Below the pieces are notes generated by a model that saw only the letters and a program-made list of their open reading frames with translations, ran no database searches and was not told the origin of the DNA. From Vitis vinifera (lineage: Eukaryota; Streptophyta; Magnoliopsida; Vitales; Vitaceae): 64,000 nt of DNA. The number at the start of each line of letters is the position of its first letter. Positions within the stretch are counted from its first letter, which is position 1. A program made the position numbers and the translations under genes. The stretch is from contig NC_081822.1 in NCBI RefSeq assembly GCF_030704535.1, forward strand, positions 34,641,501 to 34,705,500. Direction: 5' to 3'. This document shows, piece by piece, positions 46,848 through 60,830 of the stretch.

Positions 46848-48975
46848 TGATAATGCATCCCATCAATAAGAAAGGCATTTAATGCTCAAGAAAAATGTGC
46901 CAATATGATTGAAAAGATAAGACAATTACAAAAGTTGAATGAATGTATGATTGAAAAAAGTTCCTTGAATGTCAAGCCAAACTTTAAGATTGTGCTCAAG
47001 AAATTAACTAAATACTATTCGTTTGTATTTTGTAATCTTATGTAAGTTAGGTTAGAACAATCGAAAAAATGTTATCCTTTCTTTTATGAATCCGACAAGC
47101 GAAAATCCTTTCTTTTCATGAGTGATTGCTTGAGTTACACGATCATGACTAGTTTTGAGTCCCAATTTTTAATCATTGGATGATCTTTTGAGTCTTAGTA
47201 CATTGGATTCCATAGGCTTTTCTTGTACTCTTCCAAAAGAAGCATTTGGAAATGAGTTGTTATGGGTTTATGCAATGAAAAATGATTTGCTTAGGAAAAC
47301 AAAATTGTGCTTCTATGTATAGAATAAAATTTTATTAATAAATTTATTTGTTATAATTCTAGTTCCCTTTTCTATCCTTATTTGTATTAATTATTATTTG
47401 AGCATTTAAGCCTCTATCAATTACATTATATATGACGTAGATGCATTAAGAGTTACACAAAATATTCAAGTTATAGGTTCTTTACAAAATGATAATTAAC
47501 TAGTTTCTAGTTAGTTCAGAAATTTGGGTAATCTATCAGAGACTATAATGGACTATCTCATAATGAGATGAATGATTTGTCTTGGTTATCAGGATAGTTT
47601 TCTCATGGGGAATGCATTGATATATATAGTTACACATTGAATAAGAACTTTAGTGAATCACAATATTGACTATCAGGTAGTCATGATTCACCAAACTACT
47701 ATGTTATATGAACTCTCAACTTTTAAAAAAAAATATTAAGTTAGTATTAAAGTCTTCAATGACTTGGACCCATGAATAAGACATTAAGGTGGTCATATAT
47801 TCCTTAAGGATTGGGTTACTCTTAATTATGGAATGTGGCAACATGTATTCTTAATATAGGCCTCATGATATCTTATGGGTGATCCTAAGGACACATAATT
47901 AGGAAAACTAAGGACATATAATTAGGAAAACTATGGACATCGTATTTCTTGACCTGAATTCGATATATGTTTTCACAAAATTAGAGTATGTTAGTTGATC
48001 ACATAATAGGAGGATCTAAGGCTCAAGGATTAGAGAGGTAATTTTGAGAAGTTGATAGTATATACTTTGTTAGACTACGAACATCAGTTCATGGAGAGTT
48101 TGAATATAGTAGATAGTAGGTCATGGACCCAAGTTTATATTATCTTCTAATATCATAGGATATTAAAGTGAATGTTGAGTTCTTTTCAGAATTTAATTCA
48201 ATGGGAGCCAATATTTTTTGAGATAAAGCCCTTAAAAACAAGACATTTTGTGACTAATTTTAGATTAATTAATGAACTTATTTATTTATGATTCTAGTTC
48301 CATTTATTATCTTTTTTTGCATTAATTCTTTATCAAAACATCCACACCTATATCACTTGTATTGTACATGACCTCGGTGCATTAGAAGTTGCATAGAAGA
48401 TACAAATCATTTATTCTTTGGAAGGTGATAAATAATTCATAATTGATTCATGAATTTGGGCAATCCATCAAAGACTGTGGTGCACAACTTCCGAATTGGA
48501 AAGATGACTTGTCTTAGTCATCATGATGGTTTTGTCATGGTAAGTACACTAGTGTGTATGATCATATGACAAGATTTATAGTGAATTATGACATTAGTTA
48601 TCAGATAGTCATGATTCATTAAGTTACTATATTGCACAAACTCTCAACATTAAGCATGTGTTGAAGTCAATAGAAAAATTTGACTTATGGGTGAGACTTT
48701 AAGGTAATCATATATTCTCTACGGATTAGGTTACTGTCAATAGAAGTTGGTGGCAACATATGTTTTCAATACAGGTACCATGATATTTCATGGGATTGAG
48801 ACAATATGTCCCTTTAAGAGATCATAAGGACATATAATCAGGAAAACTATGACCATAGTAATTCTTTGAGTAAAATTCAACATATGCATTTTGTGAGTTA
48901 GAGTATGTTGATTGATCACATAACTCAAGGACTTAAGAGATGATATTGTGAGGTTGATAGTATTACCTTTTATTA
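46848..48975 (+). repeat. Spacer plus LTR-like direct repeat pair (fuller copy)
   Basis: 46848-47300 matches 3200-3660. About 47300-48215 and 48216-48975 are the two related units also seen at 3660-4880, here with the second unit nearly complete (CATGATATTTCATGGG, GGAAAACTATG-CCAT, TTGATTGATCACATAA). A short tandem duplication of AAGGACA-ATAATTAGGAAA lies near 47890-47935. No coding sequence. Confidence 0.45.
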
Positions 48976-50972
48976 TTTGTAAAATAGAAATATAATAATA
49001 CTGTAATAAAATCACAAAGTATGTTATAAAAACATGGATATTAACCTCTTCGTAAAAGCATAAATGGTTTTTTCTGTTAAAAATGAATAATAAAAATTTT
49101 AAAAATTATAATTATCTAAATCTTTTATTTAAAATAAATTTAAAAATAAAAAAGATTTAACTTTTTTTTAACAAGTAAATGAGTCAAGTTTTTCATTACA
49201 TTCATATATTTAGTACTCAATTAAAGATAGAGTATTATGAAATACTTTGATTTAATATGTAATATATTATATCAATTTTTTAAATTCAAAATTATTTCTA
49301 AAACATATTAAACTCATTAATAAATTTAATAAAAAATGTGACATGATTTGAAGTTTATTTCTCTAGTGAGAAAATTTATATAATTAATGAAAATAAATAA
49401 TAAATTTATTGTGGATTAAAATTTTATCTATAAATTTTTGGTATTAATTGGATCATGATTAAATTTCTAATTATTTTAAAAATCACTAAACTTATAATTG
49501 AATCCATAACATTAAGTCTTACTTAATTTGAAATTTATTTGTGTAGTGAAAAAAATTATACATATATATGGTTTTATATAGAAGAGAATCAATATAATCA
49601 TTTTAAACCAATTTTTGTTTATAAATTTTTGGGATATCACTATTTAAGTTTCAAGTCATTTTAAAAAATTACTAAATTCATTAATAAATCCAATGCATTA
49701 AATCTTGTTTGATTTATGATTCATTTGTCTATTCACAAAATTGCAAAAACATGATTATATGCAAATAAAATACCTAGTCAAGTCACTTAAAATGAATTTT
49801 GGTCTATGACTTCATAATTTTATTTGGTCTCATGACTTTCTAATAATAATTAAATTGGTTTTTGAGATGATAAGGGAAATTTAGAAAAATATGTGTAGTT
49901 CAAAAACAATCATATTTAAAGATTTTTTTTTTTATTAGTATCGATACTGAATTGTGGAAAGAGAAGAAAATAGATATTATGTTCATTTTTTTAAAAAAAT
50001 TTATCTATGTTTTCCTTTTGTTCTTAAAAAATGGTGAAAACAATTTTTACTTATTTTTTTATTTATAAAATAGTTCTTTATTTCACTTTATTTTTAAAAA
50101 TTGAAAATAAAGAACAACAACCGAATATTGGTATATATTTTTTAAAATGGTTTTTTCTATTTTGAAAAGTAAAAAACTTTTTTTAAATCACACTACAAAA
50201 CAAACTCTTAATTTTTATATAAAAATATATCCATTCATGACAATCCCTAGTTTAATAAATAAAAAATATTTATAAATTTATTTTAAGATAATATTTTATT
50301 TCACATAGATATTCATATTTTTATATTTGTGATACTCATCTTCCCATTAGATTACGGGTTGCACCAAGCCTTTCTTGTGATTTTTGTTCCAATATTATAT
50401 ATTTTCAAAATTAAAAAAAAACAATTGAAGATACTCATTGGGTATTTTCACTTTTTCTATTTTCTAAACATAGTTTCCCAAAAATGAAAAAAATAAAAAA
50501 GGCATTCAAAGATGTCTTCAAGCATGATTTTTATCTTCTTTGAACCATTTTTCCCCTACCACCATGATGCCCAGCAATGTGGAAAAGCTCTTGGGCTAAT
50601 GTTTTTTGTCTTATTCTCTTCTACTAATGGATATTCCAAGGATGCCTTCCGTGATGCTTTCATGTATCTTGAAGTTTAGGGAAACATTTGGAAAACAATA
50701 AAAGGTCTTCTTTGCAGCTATAAAATAGGTCTTCTCCATCCACTTGGGGAAGACTCTTTGCATTCATTTTCTTCATGTTTTAAATAAGATTAGTGTAACT
50801 TCTTTGAAAAATTATGAAACAATTGAAGATACTCATTGGGGATTTTTCGCTTTTTCTATTTTCTTAACATAGTTTCCCAAAAATGAAAACAGAAAAAAGG
50901 TATTCCAAAGATGTTTTCAAGCATAATTTTTATCTCTTTGAACCATTTTTCCCCTACCACCATGATGGCCGG

Positions 50973-52249
50973 TGAAAATGTGAATCTCAATAATGGACTA
51001 CACCTAGAGGGGGGTGAATAGGTGTTGTAGAACAATTTAAAAATTCTCCCAACAAAGATTACCTAAGACTTTCTCAATGTCCAGAAACTTTTCTTTCAAC
51101 AACTTTTCAACAAAACACAACATCCACACGTAAGAATGTATGCACCAACACTCTCCCAATAATTTATAAATGCAATACACATGCAAATGCTTCAACAATC
51201 CTAAAAAATAAATCAAAAAAACAATTATCTCCTCAACTCATATCAATTTACTTCATGATATCATTAACCAAAATGAGCAGAAAAATTACTAAGGATATTC
51301 CATGGATCATCACACTTATATCACCTCATATTTCTTCTATTCAACATGTATGCCCAAGTAATCAACGATATCAAAAACAGAAATTAAATTGAAGTGTAGA
51401 GTGAGAGAAAGAGACAATTAACACCAGATTTTAACGTGGAAAACCTCCGAAGTGATCAAAAACCATATGCCTACTATCAATTGAAAAACTCCACTATGAA
51501 GAATAAAAACTGAGTACAAGGTTTTACTTAGCTCAAGCCAACCAATCCTTCCCAGACCACTTGACTAGTACCTTCACTTTCAGTTTCTCACTTTCATCTT
51601 TAGGAGCACACTTGGAGTCCGCACCAAGCTCAATCTTGGCCTCTTCTTGAATCCATATAAGAAGAAAATGGGTTTTTGCACAAACCCAAATAGAATGAGA
51701 GATTGAGATATGAATGAAGGAATGAATCAACCCATTTATTGCTCAAGAAAATCCATTAAAAACTAGTTTGGAAAACATTAAGAGAAGTGGATTTTCTTTG
51801 CAATAAAAACCCCTAAATTAGGAAAATATATGAGAAAATGAAGAACACATAGAGTGGCTACAACTCTCTCCATGTTTTCTACCGTCTCTACCTAGAAAAT
51901 GTGAAAAGATTGTTTTTTAAAGTGTAAAAAGAAGCCCTTAATCTAATGGTTGAGATTTGATCTAAAAACCAAGTTAGTTGGATCGATCTGTCCCTACACC
52001 TGGATCGATCTAGAAATAGGGGAATAAAAGCCTTGGCACCAAAAATCATTTCTCCTAGCTTTCTAACACATTTAAAGATTAAAAATAGGGTTGATTCACA
52101 TTTAATCATCACACACTCAGCTACATACCTCGGCCTCTTAGCAAAGTCTTAGTCTTCAAAATCATGTAGCCCGAAGAGGGATTGGTAAACCAAGTTTAGG
52201 GACACTTAGGAATTTTCTCTGAAATTGCCAACCTAGCTAAACACTCACA
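50973..52249. mobile_element. Probable solo LTR, 1277 bp, in block D
   Basis: Same TG...CA ends as 36607-37887. The flanking 5-mers have diverged (GCCGG on the left, CCGAG on the right, from an original CCCAG). Presence in both blocks at the same place means it inserted before the block duplication. Confidence 0.65.
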
Positions 52250-54962
52250 CCGAGCAATGTGGAAAAGCTCTTGGGCTCATGTTTTTGTCTTATTCTCTTC
52301 TACTGTTGGATCCTAGGATGCCTTTCGTGATGCATTCATGCATCTTGAAGTTTGGAAACATTTGGAAAACAATAGAAGGCCTTCTCTGCATTTTCTTCAT
52401 GTTTTAAGTAATATTAGTGTAATTTTTAAAGAAACAGAAAAAAAACAGAAAAATTATGGAAGAAATTGACTTTTATGAACTTGTAAGCTTGTGAGTGTAG
52501 TCTCTTCTCTAATTTTTTAACTTTCCATAAACCATAACCTCGGTTTAGACCTTGATGTGTCTTAAAGTAGAACTTAAACCTCTGTGTTTCTTAAGCTAGG
52601 CTTGGACCTCGTCATTCCTTGATCACCTGAACTTGGAGATTAATATGTTTTAGGTTGGGCTTTAATCTTGGTGTGTCTTAGCTACTACATAGACTTAGAT
52701 TTTGGCTTGGTTGAAGCCGGGGTGTGGACTTAGGTCTTGACTCGTTGATGCCTAAAATTTGATCAATTGGTATGGTTTGAGTTTGGACTTTGGATCTTGA
52801 CTTGTCTTGGGCATGGGCTTAAAACTTGACCCTTGAATCTTCAAGTTTCCAAACATATTTTAATTGTTTATGTCGTTTTCACTTTTTTTTCCCAAAGTTG
52901 TTTTAAAAAATAATTGTATAAATATGAAAAACAATTGAAAATAAAACACTACAAATAAAAGTTTTTTTGAATTTTTTTTGAAAATATAGAAAATAAGTTA
53001 ATAACATTTTAAATTCTCAAATTAATAGACTTTTATTTAATAAAACATTAGAAAACTATTTTTAAAAATTATTCTTAAAAATTGTTTTTTAAGAACAAAT
53101 TTAATAAACGTATCCAACTAGGCTTTGGGGTTCTATTTAGTTTTGTTCTAGGTAGTTTTAAATCACCCATGGTTAAATGACAGTCATAAAGCCTAAAAAT
53201 AGTTAGCCATGGGTAGTTGTAAATCAAGTTGGAAAAAAAAAAAAAAAAAGAGGAAACTTAGGGATGTATAAAGCTTTCTTCACTACACCCTTTCCCCCTT
53301 TCTACTCATATTTTTCATAAAATAAATGATTTCTTTTTCATTTACATTCTAACTCCACTATCTAACTACCATCTCATTTGAACAAACACATCTCTATATG
53401 AAGGATATATTACACAATCACTTATAATTTTATGTAAATACTATCATTTAATGATTAGTATTTACTTGAATTTTATAAATTGTCAGAACCTTTAGGCTAT
53501 GTTTGCTTCTCGGGAAATTTGAGAGAAAATGTGAGGGAAAGAAAATAGAGAGGAAAAATATAAGGAAAGAAAATAAAAAATAGTTTAAACTCAATAAAAT
53601 TGTAGATCCTCCATTTTGTCCTATTACGTGTTCGCTTGGTACTTTACAACAATTCCCTAGTAGCCCATTACTACTCATATAGCTTATCTTTTCTAAGCCA
53701 CCTTGAAGACTTTGGTTGAGGAATTCATGTGATTCCATTAATTGCGACTCTTGGCAGCCCTAATTTAGACTTAGGCCCACTTAAGCACCATAGGCCCGCA
53801 TAGGCACCTTAGGCTCACTTAGGCACCTTAAGCCCATTTAGATACACTTAGATTTGTTTTCTTGTTTTCCTTTATTTATTTATTTTTTTAGGATTAAGTG
53901 AGTTTTGATTTATTTTATATTATTTCATTATTATTATTATTATTATTTGTATTTTGTTTATTTATTTTATTTTATGATTGCATGAAATGATTTTTTTTTA
54001 TTTTAGGTGGTTTGAGTTTGACACTTCGATTATTATTATATGTTGCATTAGTTTAATTTCTTTTTTTTATTATTAAATATGTATAATATTTATTTATTTA
54101 TGTTTTATACCTTTTATTTATGTATTGATATTTTCTTATTTGGGATTTAATGACTTCTTGAAATTTTAGTGAAATGAATGTTGAATTTGAATGACGGGAA
54201 TGGTTTCGACTTAATGGATTTTTACTTTCTTTTTCTTTTTCTTTTTTATTTGGCATGAGGAAATCTAGGGAAAGTGGAGTTGGAAGATGTCCTTAAGGAT
54301 GGAGAATATTTTTGGGAAGGTGACTCAGTAGCATGCGGATGCTTGCTGGCTGTCTCCGGGTTGGTGAGTGGTTTTTCCCATGCAGGTGGAGTCAACGGGA
54401 AGGTGTAGAAGATGCTCATGGAAAGGGACCACATCGACTTTGAAGGATGGATTTAGGGCATTAAATAAGAAGGGAGAATTGAGTTTTACACCCACTTGAG
54501 CTTGAAAATTTGCCCAAGATCCTCATATCCCTTGTATTTAAGCCCAAAACCTAGTGGATGAGTGAAAATTGAGTTGAAGGACATTGTTTTTCAAAATTTC
54601 CTAAAATGCCCTTGGCTGTAAAAAAAAACAAAAAAAAAACCAACTAACTTCCCACTCTCTCTCATTCTCTTTTTCCCTCTCTCTCTCATCATTCACCTTA
54701 TCTTTCTCTCTCATATATTAATTGGTGGGATATGTAAATTAATTCCTTACTAGGGAGGTGTTACTATTTCCATCAATTATTTTTCTCCCAAAAACCATGC
54801 CTAATAAATTGAATATTGGAAATCAATGGTTAAAAATGATTATTACTACATTTTTAAAGTAAATATTTTTTAAACACCTCATAAAATATTTTTTAAAAAA
54901 AACTTACAAAATATATAATAAATATTTTTTAAACACCTTAAAAAATATTATTATTCTTTTTT

Positions 54963-54968
<6 letters not shown>

Positions 54969-55022
<54 letters not shown>
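54969..55022. repeat. (TA)27 microsatellite
   Basis: Pure TA tract. The paralogous site in block C (near 40649) has about five units. Confidence 0.9.
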
Positions 55023-55025
<3 letters not shown>

Positions 55026-56165
55026 TTAAGGCTATAGACAATTATTTGAATATTTTCTCTATTTTATGGACAATACATTGATATTGTCTTAATATATTAT
55101 TTTGTAACATGATCATCTTTTAACTAATGGTAATAATTAATTTTTAATTGAATAACGTATTATAACTTAATAATTTGAAAAATATTCAAATACCCTTTTA
55201 AATCTAAAATAGATGTGGACTTGACATGGTTTAAATTATTAAAGCACGATGTCATTAAGTCAAGCAAATGTATCATATTAAGATATGTGTATGTAATTAT
55301 ATCGTAATTTTCTCTTCTTTTTTTTCCTCGTACATGATATCTTTTGTATAAAGTTTTGTAGATGAAAAACAACAAAATCTTTTGTTATGTAAAGAGGTAT
55401 AACAATACATTAAAATCGAAAAGAAAATATAATGGAACACAAATTAGATAAAAATCACCTTAAATAGGGATATAATAGAAAACATGTAAATGCAAGAAAA
55501 AAACAAGTTTAGATGAAATTTAAAATAAAAAATCAAAGAAAATAAATTAAAAGTAATATAAAAATCGTAGAATCTTCAAAACTATAATTACAACAAAAAA
55601 ATATTTTAAATTAACTTGATAATTTAAATTAATGATTTTTTTTAAAAAATACAAATGTTCCAAAGATAATTTTTTATCCTTTTTAATTCTATTTAAATAT
55701 GATTTTTTTAATCTTCGTTGACATTATGTTTATAAAAGTAAAATAGTAAAAATATATATTTCAGTCGGTTTACTTGTAATAAACACTTTAAATGTAATTA
55801 ATTTTAATTTTATTTCCTATGTTTTAATTTTGGTAGGGAAGATCTAAATGACATAGTTTGGTAAAAAATATTCAAAATTTTTCCTCAACAATTATTATAT
55901 GTTGTTTATATTGTCTTAAGTCATTTGAAACAATGACACTAATGTGTTATCCATTTATATTAATTTGATTTCACTAATGTTGTTTATATTATGGTTAATT
56001 TTCCTTTATATAGGATGTAAATGTAGTAAGAAAAAATATTGTTAAAACTACTTAAATGAAATATGCAATTACAAATTTTGGATGATGAAATTTAAAATTT
56101 AAAATTTAAAATTAAAACAATTTTTAGGTGAAAGAATGTGTGGGAGAAAAGTGGTCAATCCTTAG

Positions 56166-57130
56166 GTGACAAGAAAAAAAAAAGTTCAGAATTGATTGAA
56201 ATCTTGCATAAAGGGTAGCCTTATACACCCTTGTATAATTAGTACATTTGTCTCATAGGGTTAGTACATTTGCCTTGTACTGTGAGTGTGATACCCTTTT
56301 ATAGTTAGTATAACACCCTTATACAATAGTGCAAATTTCATATACAATTTGTAGGTGACAAAGAAAATAAAGAAATGATTCAAAATCGATTAAAATCTTT
56401 TATAGATGGTAGCCTTGTACACCCTTGTACATTTAGTACATTTCCCTTGTACAATCAATGTAACATCATTGTACAATGGTGCAATATATCTTTTTAAGTT
56501 ATGTGTCCACATAGGTATATTAATCTTATTTCTAATAATTTGGGTGACAAAAAGGTGGATGAATTAGGATTAAATTTTTTTCCCCAAACATTATTACTAA
56601 GGAAAATATCAGAATTTCCATGTGGAAGTTAAATAAATCGCATGACATGGGTATGCAATCTGAGTGTGACAAGGAAAATGAAAAAGTGATTCAAAATCGA
56701 TTAAAATCTTTCATAGATGGTAGCCTTGTACACCCTTGTACACTTAGTACATTTCCCTTGTACAATTAGTGTAATACCATTGTACAATGGTGCAATATAT
56801 CTCTCCTAAGTAATGTGTTCATGTAGGTGTGTTAACCATATTTCTAATGGTTTAACTGAGAAAATGATGGATGAATTAGGGTTATTTTTTTTTTCCCTAA
56901 ACATCATTACTGGGGAAAGTATCGGAATTTCCATGTGGTAGTTAAATAAAGTGCATGACATGAGTATGCAATTTGTGGGTGACAAGGAAAATAAATGAGT
57001 GGTTCAAAATAGATTGAAATCTTTTATAAATGGTAATCTTATACACTGTTTGTGTACTTAGTACATTTCCCTTATACAGTTAATAAATACCCTTATACAG
57101 TGACACAAATTTCATATCCCCATAGTACAT
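56166..57130. repeat. About 310-bp tandem array, full copy (block D)
   Basis: Unit starts (GTGACAA) at 56166, 56355, 56666 and 56979, spaced 189, 311 and 313 bp. Each unit carries repeated TTGTAC-containing lines such as CATTTCCCTTGTACAAT. No ORF spans the units. Confidence 0.7.
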
Positions 57131-57185
57131 GTATGTCTATATGTGTATTAAACATGATTCTAGTAGTTTAATTAAAAAAATAACA

Positions 57186-58309
57186 AAAAACTTAAATCCA
57201 TTTTTTTTTATGAACATATTACATTTTTGTGAAAAAAAATATTCAATTGACTAATTCCTTTATTTAATTGTGAACATATTATATTTAAAAAATAAAAAAG
57301 AATAATCAACAAATGAAATTTAATTCTTTTTATTATCTTCATATAAAAAAATAGTATTAAACAAGTTCTTCAATTTTCATTTTTAAAAATAGTTTTCATT
57401 TTTTTTAATTAAATGTATTTTCAAAAAGAGACAATATAGAAAATAAAAATTATTTTTAAAAATAAAAAAATAAAAATTAGAAAAAATATTTTAAAACAAA
57501 ACTCAAACATAATCTATATAATTTTTAACTACTTGGTTTCATTTAAAATAAGTAAATATATCATTTAATCCTTTTATATGATAAAAGTTCAATCTCTACT
57601 ATGTATTGAAATAATCCATTTCTAATTCTGAAAACATTTTAGTTAGATATTTAAAATAAAAACTCTTCATCTATCCTCTTTCTCTCTTTTTCTTTTTTCT
57701 TTTTTCAATTAATGCAAATAATTAAAAAAAATTCCTTAATAAACAAATTTGGAACATTCATATAACTTATTACCAAAAGTCTATGTTCAAAAAATTATTA
57801 AAATATGGAAGTAAAAAGATTAAAAAAAATTAAACTTTTTATTTTATTATTTTATAATAATAAAAAAATAAATTTTAAAATACTTTTTAGTATAAAGGAA
57901 AAAAAAATAGTAAATATATTTATTTTAAATAGTGTTTTAATTATTAAATTATTTACTTCTAAAATGTAAAAAATAATTTTTATTCATTTAAATTAATATT
58001 TTTTTCAAAAATATTTTCCAAAAAAATTTTTTTGTCATTAATATAATTTTTGTTTATTTATAATTTAAAAATAGAAAAATAATGCTGATTTTTCAATTAT
58101 TTTTAAAATATAAAAAAATGATTAAATAAAGGAGAATTTAATGGATCTAAAGAGTGGTGATATAAAAATGATTAAATAAAGGAGAATTTTATGGATGGGG
58201 CATGTAAAGTGTAGTGGTATAAAAACAAAAATGATGGGTGTAAGTCAAAGGTGTATTTTTATCTATTCCAATTTTATATCCTGTAATCAATTATGGGTGT
58301 TTTAGATGA
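57186..58309. other. Very AT-rich intergenic sequence
   Basis: Homology to block C ends at about 57185. The remainder is A/T-rich with no gene. A roughly 50-bp direct duplication containing ATGATTAAATAAAGGAGAAT lies at about 58115-58195. Confidence 0.45.
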
Positions 58310-59060
58310 ATTTTTATTAATTATGATTACCAAGTAGGTGTAAAACATTAATGGATGAATGAGGATCGTTTCCAGGGAAGATACAAAGAAGGGTCAGAAT
58401 TCCTTTTTTTTTTAAGGAATGAGGGAGACACATGGACTGGTGAGGTGTCATGTCCAGGCTGGTGGAGTCAACAGGACATTTATAGGAAGTAAGGCTGTGT
58501 TCAGGAAACTTACCAAGGGGCTGTGATTTTTTTTTTTTTTTTTTTTTGGAAAAGTGGAGAATCAGTCCAGTGAGCATAGCGTCATTCTTTCCGAAGGGAA
58601 GATTACAAAGTTGGTTTTGGCAAGTGAAAATGGAAGGATGCAGCATGTATGTGGACAGAAAGTGGGGCTGTGTTCAGGAGATGGAGAAAGAAAGGACGAG
58701 CGTGTATGGTATTGAAAGGAGTTTTTGGTTTTTCTTTTTTCCTAGCAGAGGGAGACGATTTGCAGACCATTCTGGAGTGTGAGGATTGACAGTCGCGCCA
58801 TTGAGCGTGAGGGAGATTGATTGAGAAGTGATAAAGATCGATTGAGAGAGGGCAGAGAGGCAGTCGCACCATTGAAGCGAAGGAGGAGTTTTGGAGAGGA
58901 AAATTTTTAGCACATGAAGGGGGGTTCGAATTCGGCCGCACCAGAAAAAGCTTTGGGGAAGCACGACTGCATCTAGGGGAGCATGCATCCATCAGAGGAA
59001 GGAAGGTGCAGCTGCACCATAGAAAGAGAAAAGGTGCATCCGCATCAGTTTTCAATCTAT
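58310..59060. other. GC-richer island of unknown nature
   Basis: Markedly less AT-rich than its surroundings, with repeated GCGCACCATTGA/CGCACCATTGA and GGTGCA-TGCACCA motifs (58790-59045). The longest frame is minus 58603-59055 (150 codons), rich in Ser, Pro, Cys and His, with no recognised domain. A GGTGGAGTCAAC segment near 58460 resembles 40067 in block C. It could be an eroded retroelement or an unrecognised transcribed region; I cannot decide. Confidence 0.3.
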
Positions 59061-59868
59061 TTTTGACACTCAGTTTTGTTTTACAAAATTAGATTAATAA
59101 ATGATCTCTTTAATTTATTTGAACATTTTTCTTTTAAACTAGACTTCTTAAGTTTAATTTTTTATGTATAAAATATTATTAAATAATTTAAGAAATAAAA
59201 GATATAATTTTTTATTCTTGCACCCATTGCATGAGTGCTCTTCTAGAGCTGAGATATGTTTATTTATTTTATAATATGTTATGAAAGTGTTATCTCCTGA
59301 GATTATTTTTAATATAAAATAAATACATTAAGATAGTTGTATGAATTTTTGTATGATTTTAAGACATCTATAAGTTATTTTTAAAAATCAATCATTGAAT
59401 ACCTTTAAAAAATGCTCTGTTCTGGACCTATTATCATCATCATGAAATCTGGTACTAAACGAGGGCTGGCTAATTAATTTGGTCACTTATATGATAAACT
59501 AGACATATAGGAGGTATTCTCTAAAAATTTTCTTGATAAAACTTAACTTCTAGGTATTTGTTTTAAATTTATTTTATACAGTCTTCTATTCTAATTGTTT
59601 GCTGACTTTTTTTGTGAAGTAACCCTTTTGTGAATAAATTTGTTGTTGATTGGAATATAATCGATTAATTTGGCCTATTGGATGTTTATCTAGAAATGTT
59701 AAAGATGTTACCTAATTTTTATTTTGGTGAGATAATCTTTCTTGATATTTATTTGGAGTTTATTTTGTGAATTGATATTCTACCCTTTTAATAATATTTC
59801 CTTGGTTTTTGGTAATTTAGTCACTTTTGATCATACTTGTGAACTTTCCTTGACTTGAGACCTTCTAA

Positions 59869-59931
<63 letters not shown>

Positions 59932-60369
59932 TTTAGTTATTTTTATTTATTATTCTTTAATATTATCGTTGTTATTGGTGAATTAACCTCATTTTTATGT
60001 AATCACTTACGCTTGCTACATAGGTACGCTCTCTATCTTCCCATTTTAAAGTTCCATGAATATATATGTCATTAAGAACTATATCCTCACTTGATATCAT
60101 TCTTGGATGCCTAGATGTATGCTTGATTTGCTTGGATAAAACACATGTTCTATACTATATTTTTATACTAACTTTGATGTTTTATGATAACACTTGAAAA
60201 GCGGTTCAGATACACACGTTAACTCTCTTTTATGATCATGATTTGACTTTTTGGCTTGGTATGTTAATTTTGAAATTACCTCAGTCTATCTAGGTATTTT
60301 CAATCAATTAATTAATTATCACATTCCCCTCAACTTAGTCAATAGAGATCTCTTTATGGCTTAGAGGAG
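59061..60369. other. Intergenic sequence with a TA microsatellite
   Basis: No gene identified. A (TA) tract of about 26 units lies at 59876-59928. Confidence 0.4.
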
Positions 60370-60620
60370 TGTTACCTCTTAAAGGTATCTTCCTAATAGA
60401 TAATCTAATCCCGGACCTAGACTCGGGTTTTTCAAATACACGCTTTTCCAAAAACTATGGAGTCACTTCTTTAGGTTTTTCTTTCTTGTTTTATTTTCCC
60501 TTTTAAAATAACATAAAATAAGTGGCGACTCTAACTTTTCCAAAATTAATTTTTAACCAATAAAAGCGAGTCTCTCGGATTGAGTGAGGGTACATGTGAA
60601 AAATATGGGTCCACAAAAAT
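60370..60620 (+). repeat. LTR-end-like retroelement remnant
   Basis: Contains AAGTGGCGACTCTAAC and a GAGTC-CTCGGATTGAGTGAGG segment. These resemble, from memory, the 3' part of Gypsy-type LTRs in dicots. No partner LTR or coding region was found. Confidence 0.35.
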
Positions 60621-60830
60621 ATTTTTATATGTTTCTTGAAACTCATTTTACTTATTTAGTTCTATTATATAAAAAAATTAAACAATTTTAAAATATATAA
60701 CTTTTTAACAAATTTTAATTATATTTGATTTTTTTTGTATTTTCCATGGTGAAAGCAAACACAAGAAAACAATTTTTCTTATCACTTTTTTCTTTTCTTA
60801 GTATTTTTTGAAACCAAACACGGTCAAAGA
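60621..60830. repeat. Probable small non-autonomous element end
   Basis: AT-rich, ending GAAACCAAACACGG, the reverse complement of the TTTGGTT-type ends near 5898 and 39167. Borders unresolved. Confidence 0.3.

Larger units (their letters stand above)
48820..57185. repeat. Tandem spacer block D (about 8.4 kb)
   Basis: Paralogue of block C with the same order of parts. Differences: a duplicated segment of about 400 bp near 50420-50860 (one copy keeps the empty solo-LTR target), a shorter TA tract near 49558, a longer one at 54969, a collapsed 28-bp minisatellite and an extra TTGTAC unit. No intact gene; ORFs at 51533-51730 and 53448-53738 are unrecognised counterparts of block C frames. Confidence 0.7.

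Noticed and set aside
58921..58940. GGTTCGAATTC as a possible tRNA B-box
   Set aside because: No matching A-box or cloverleaf arms could be found around it.
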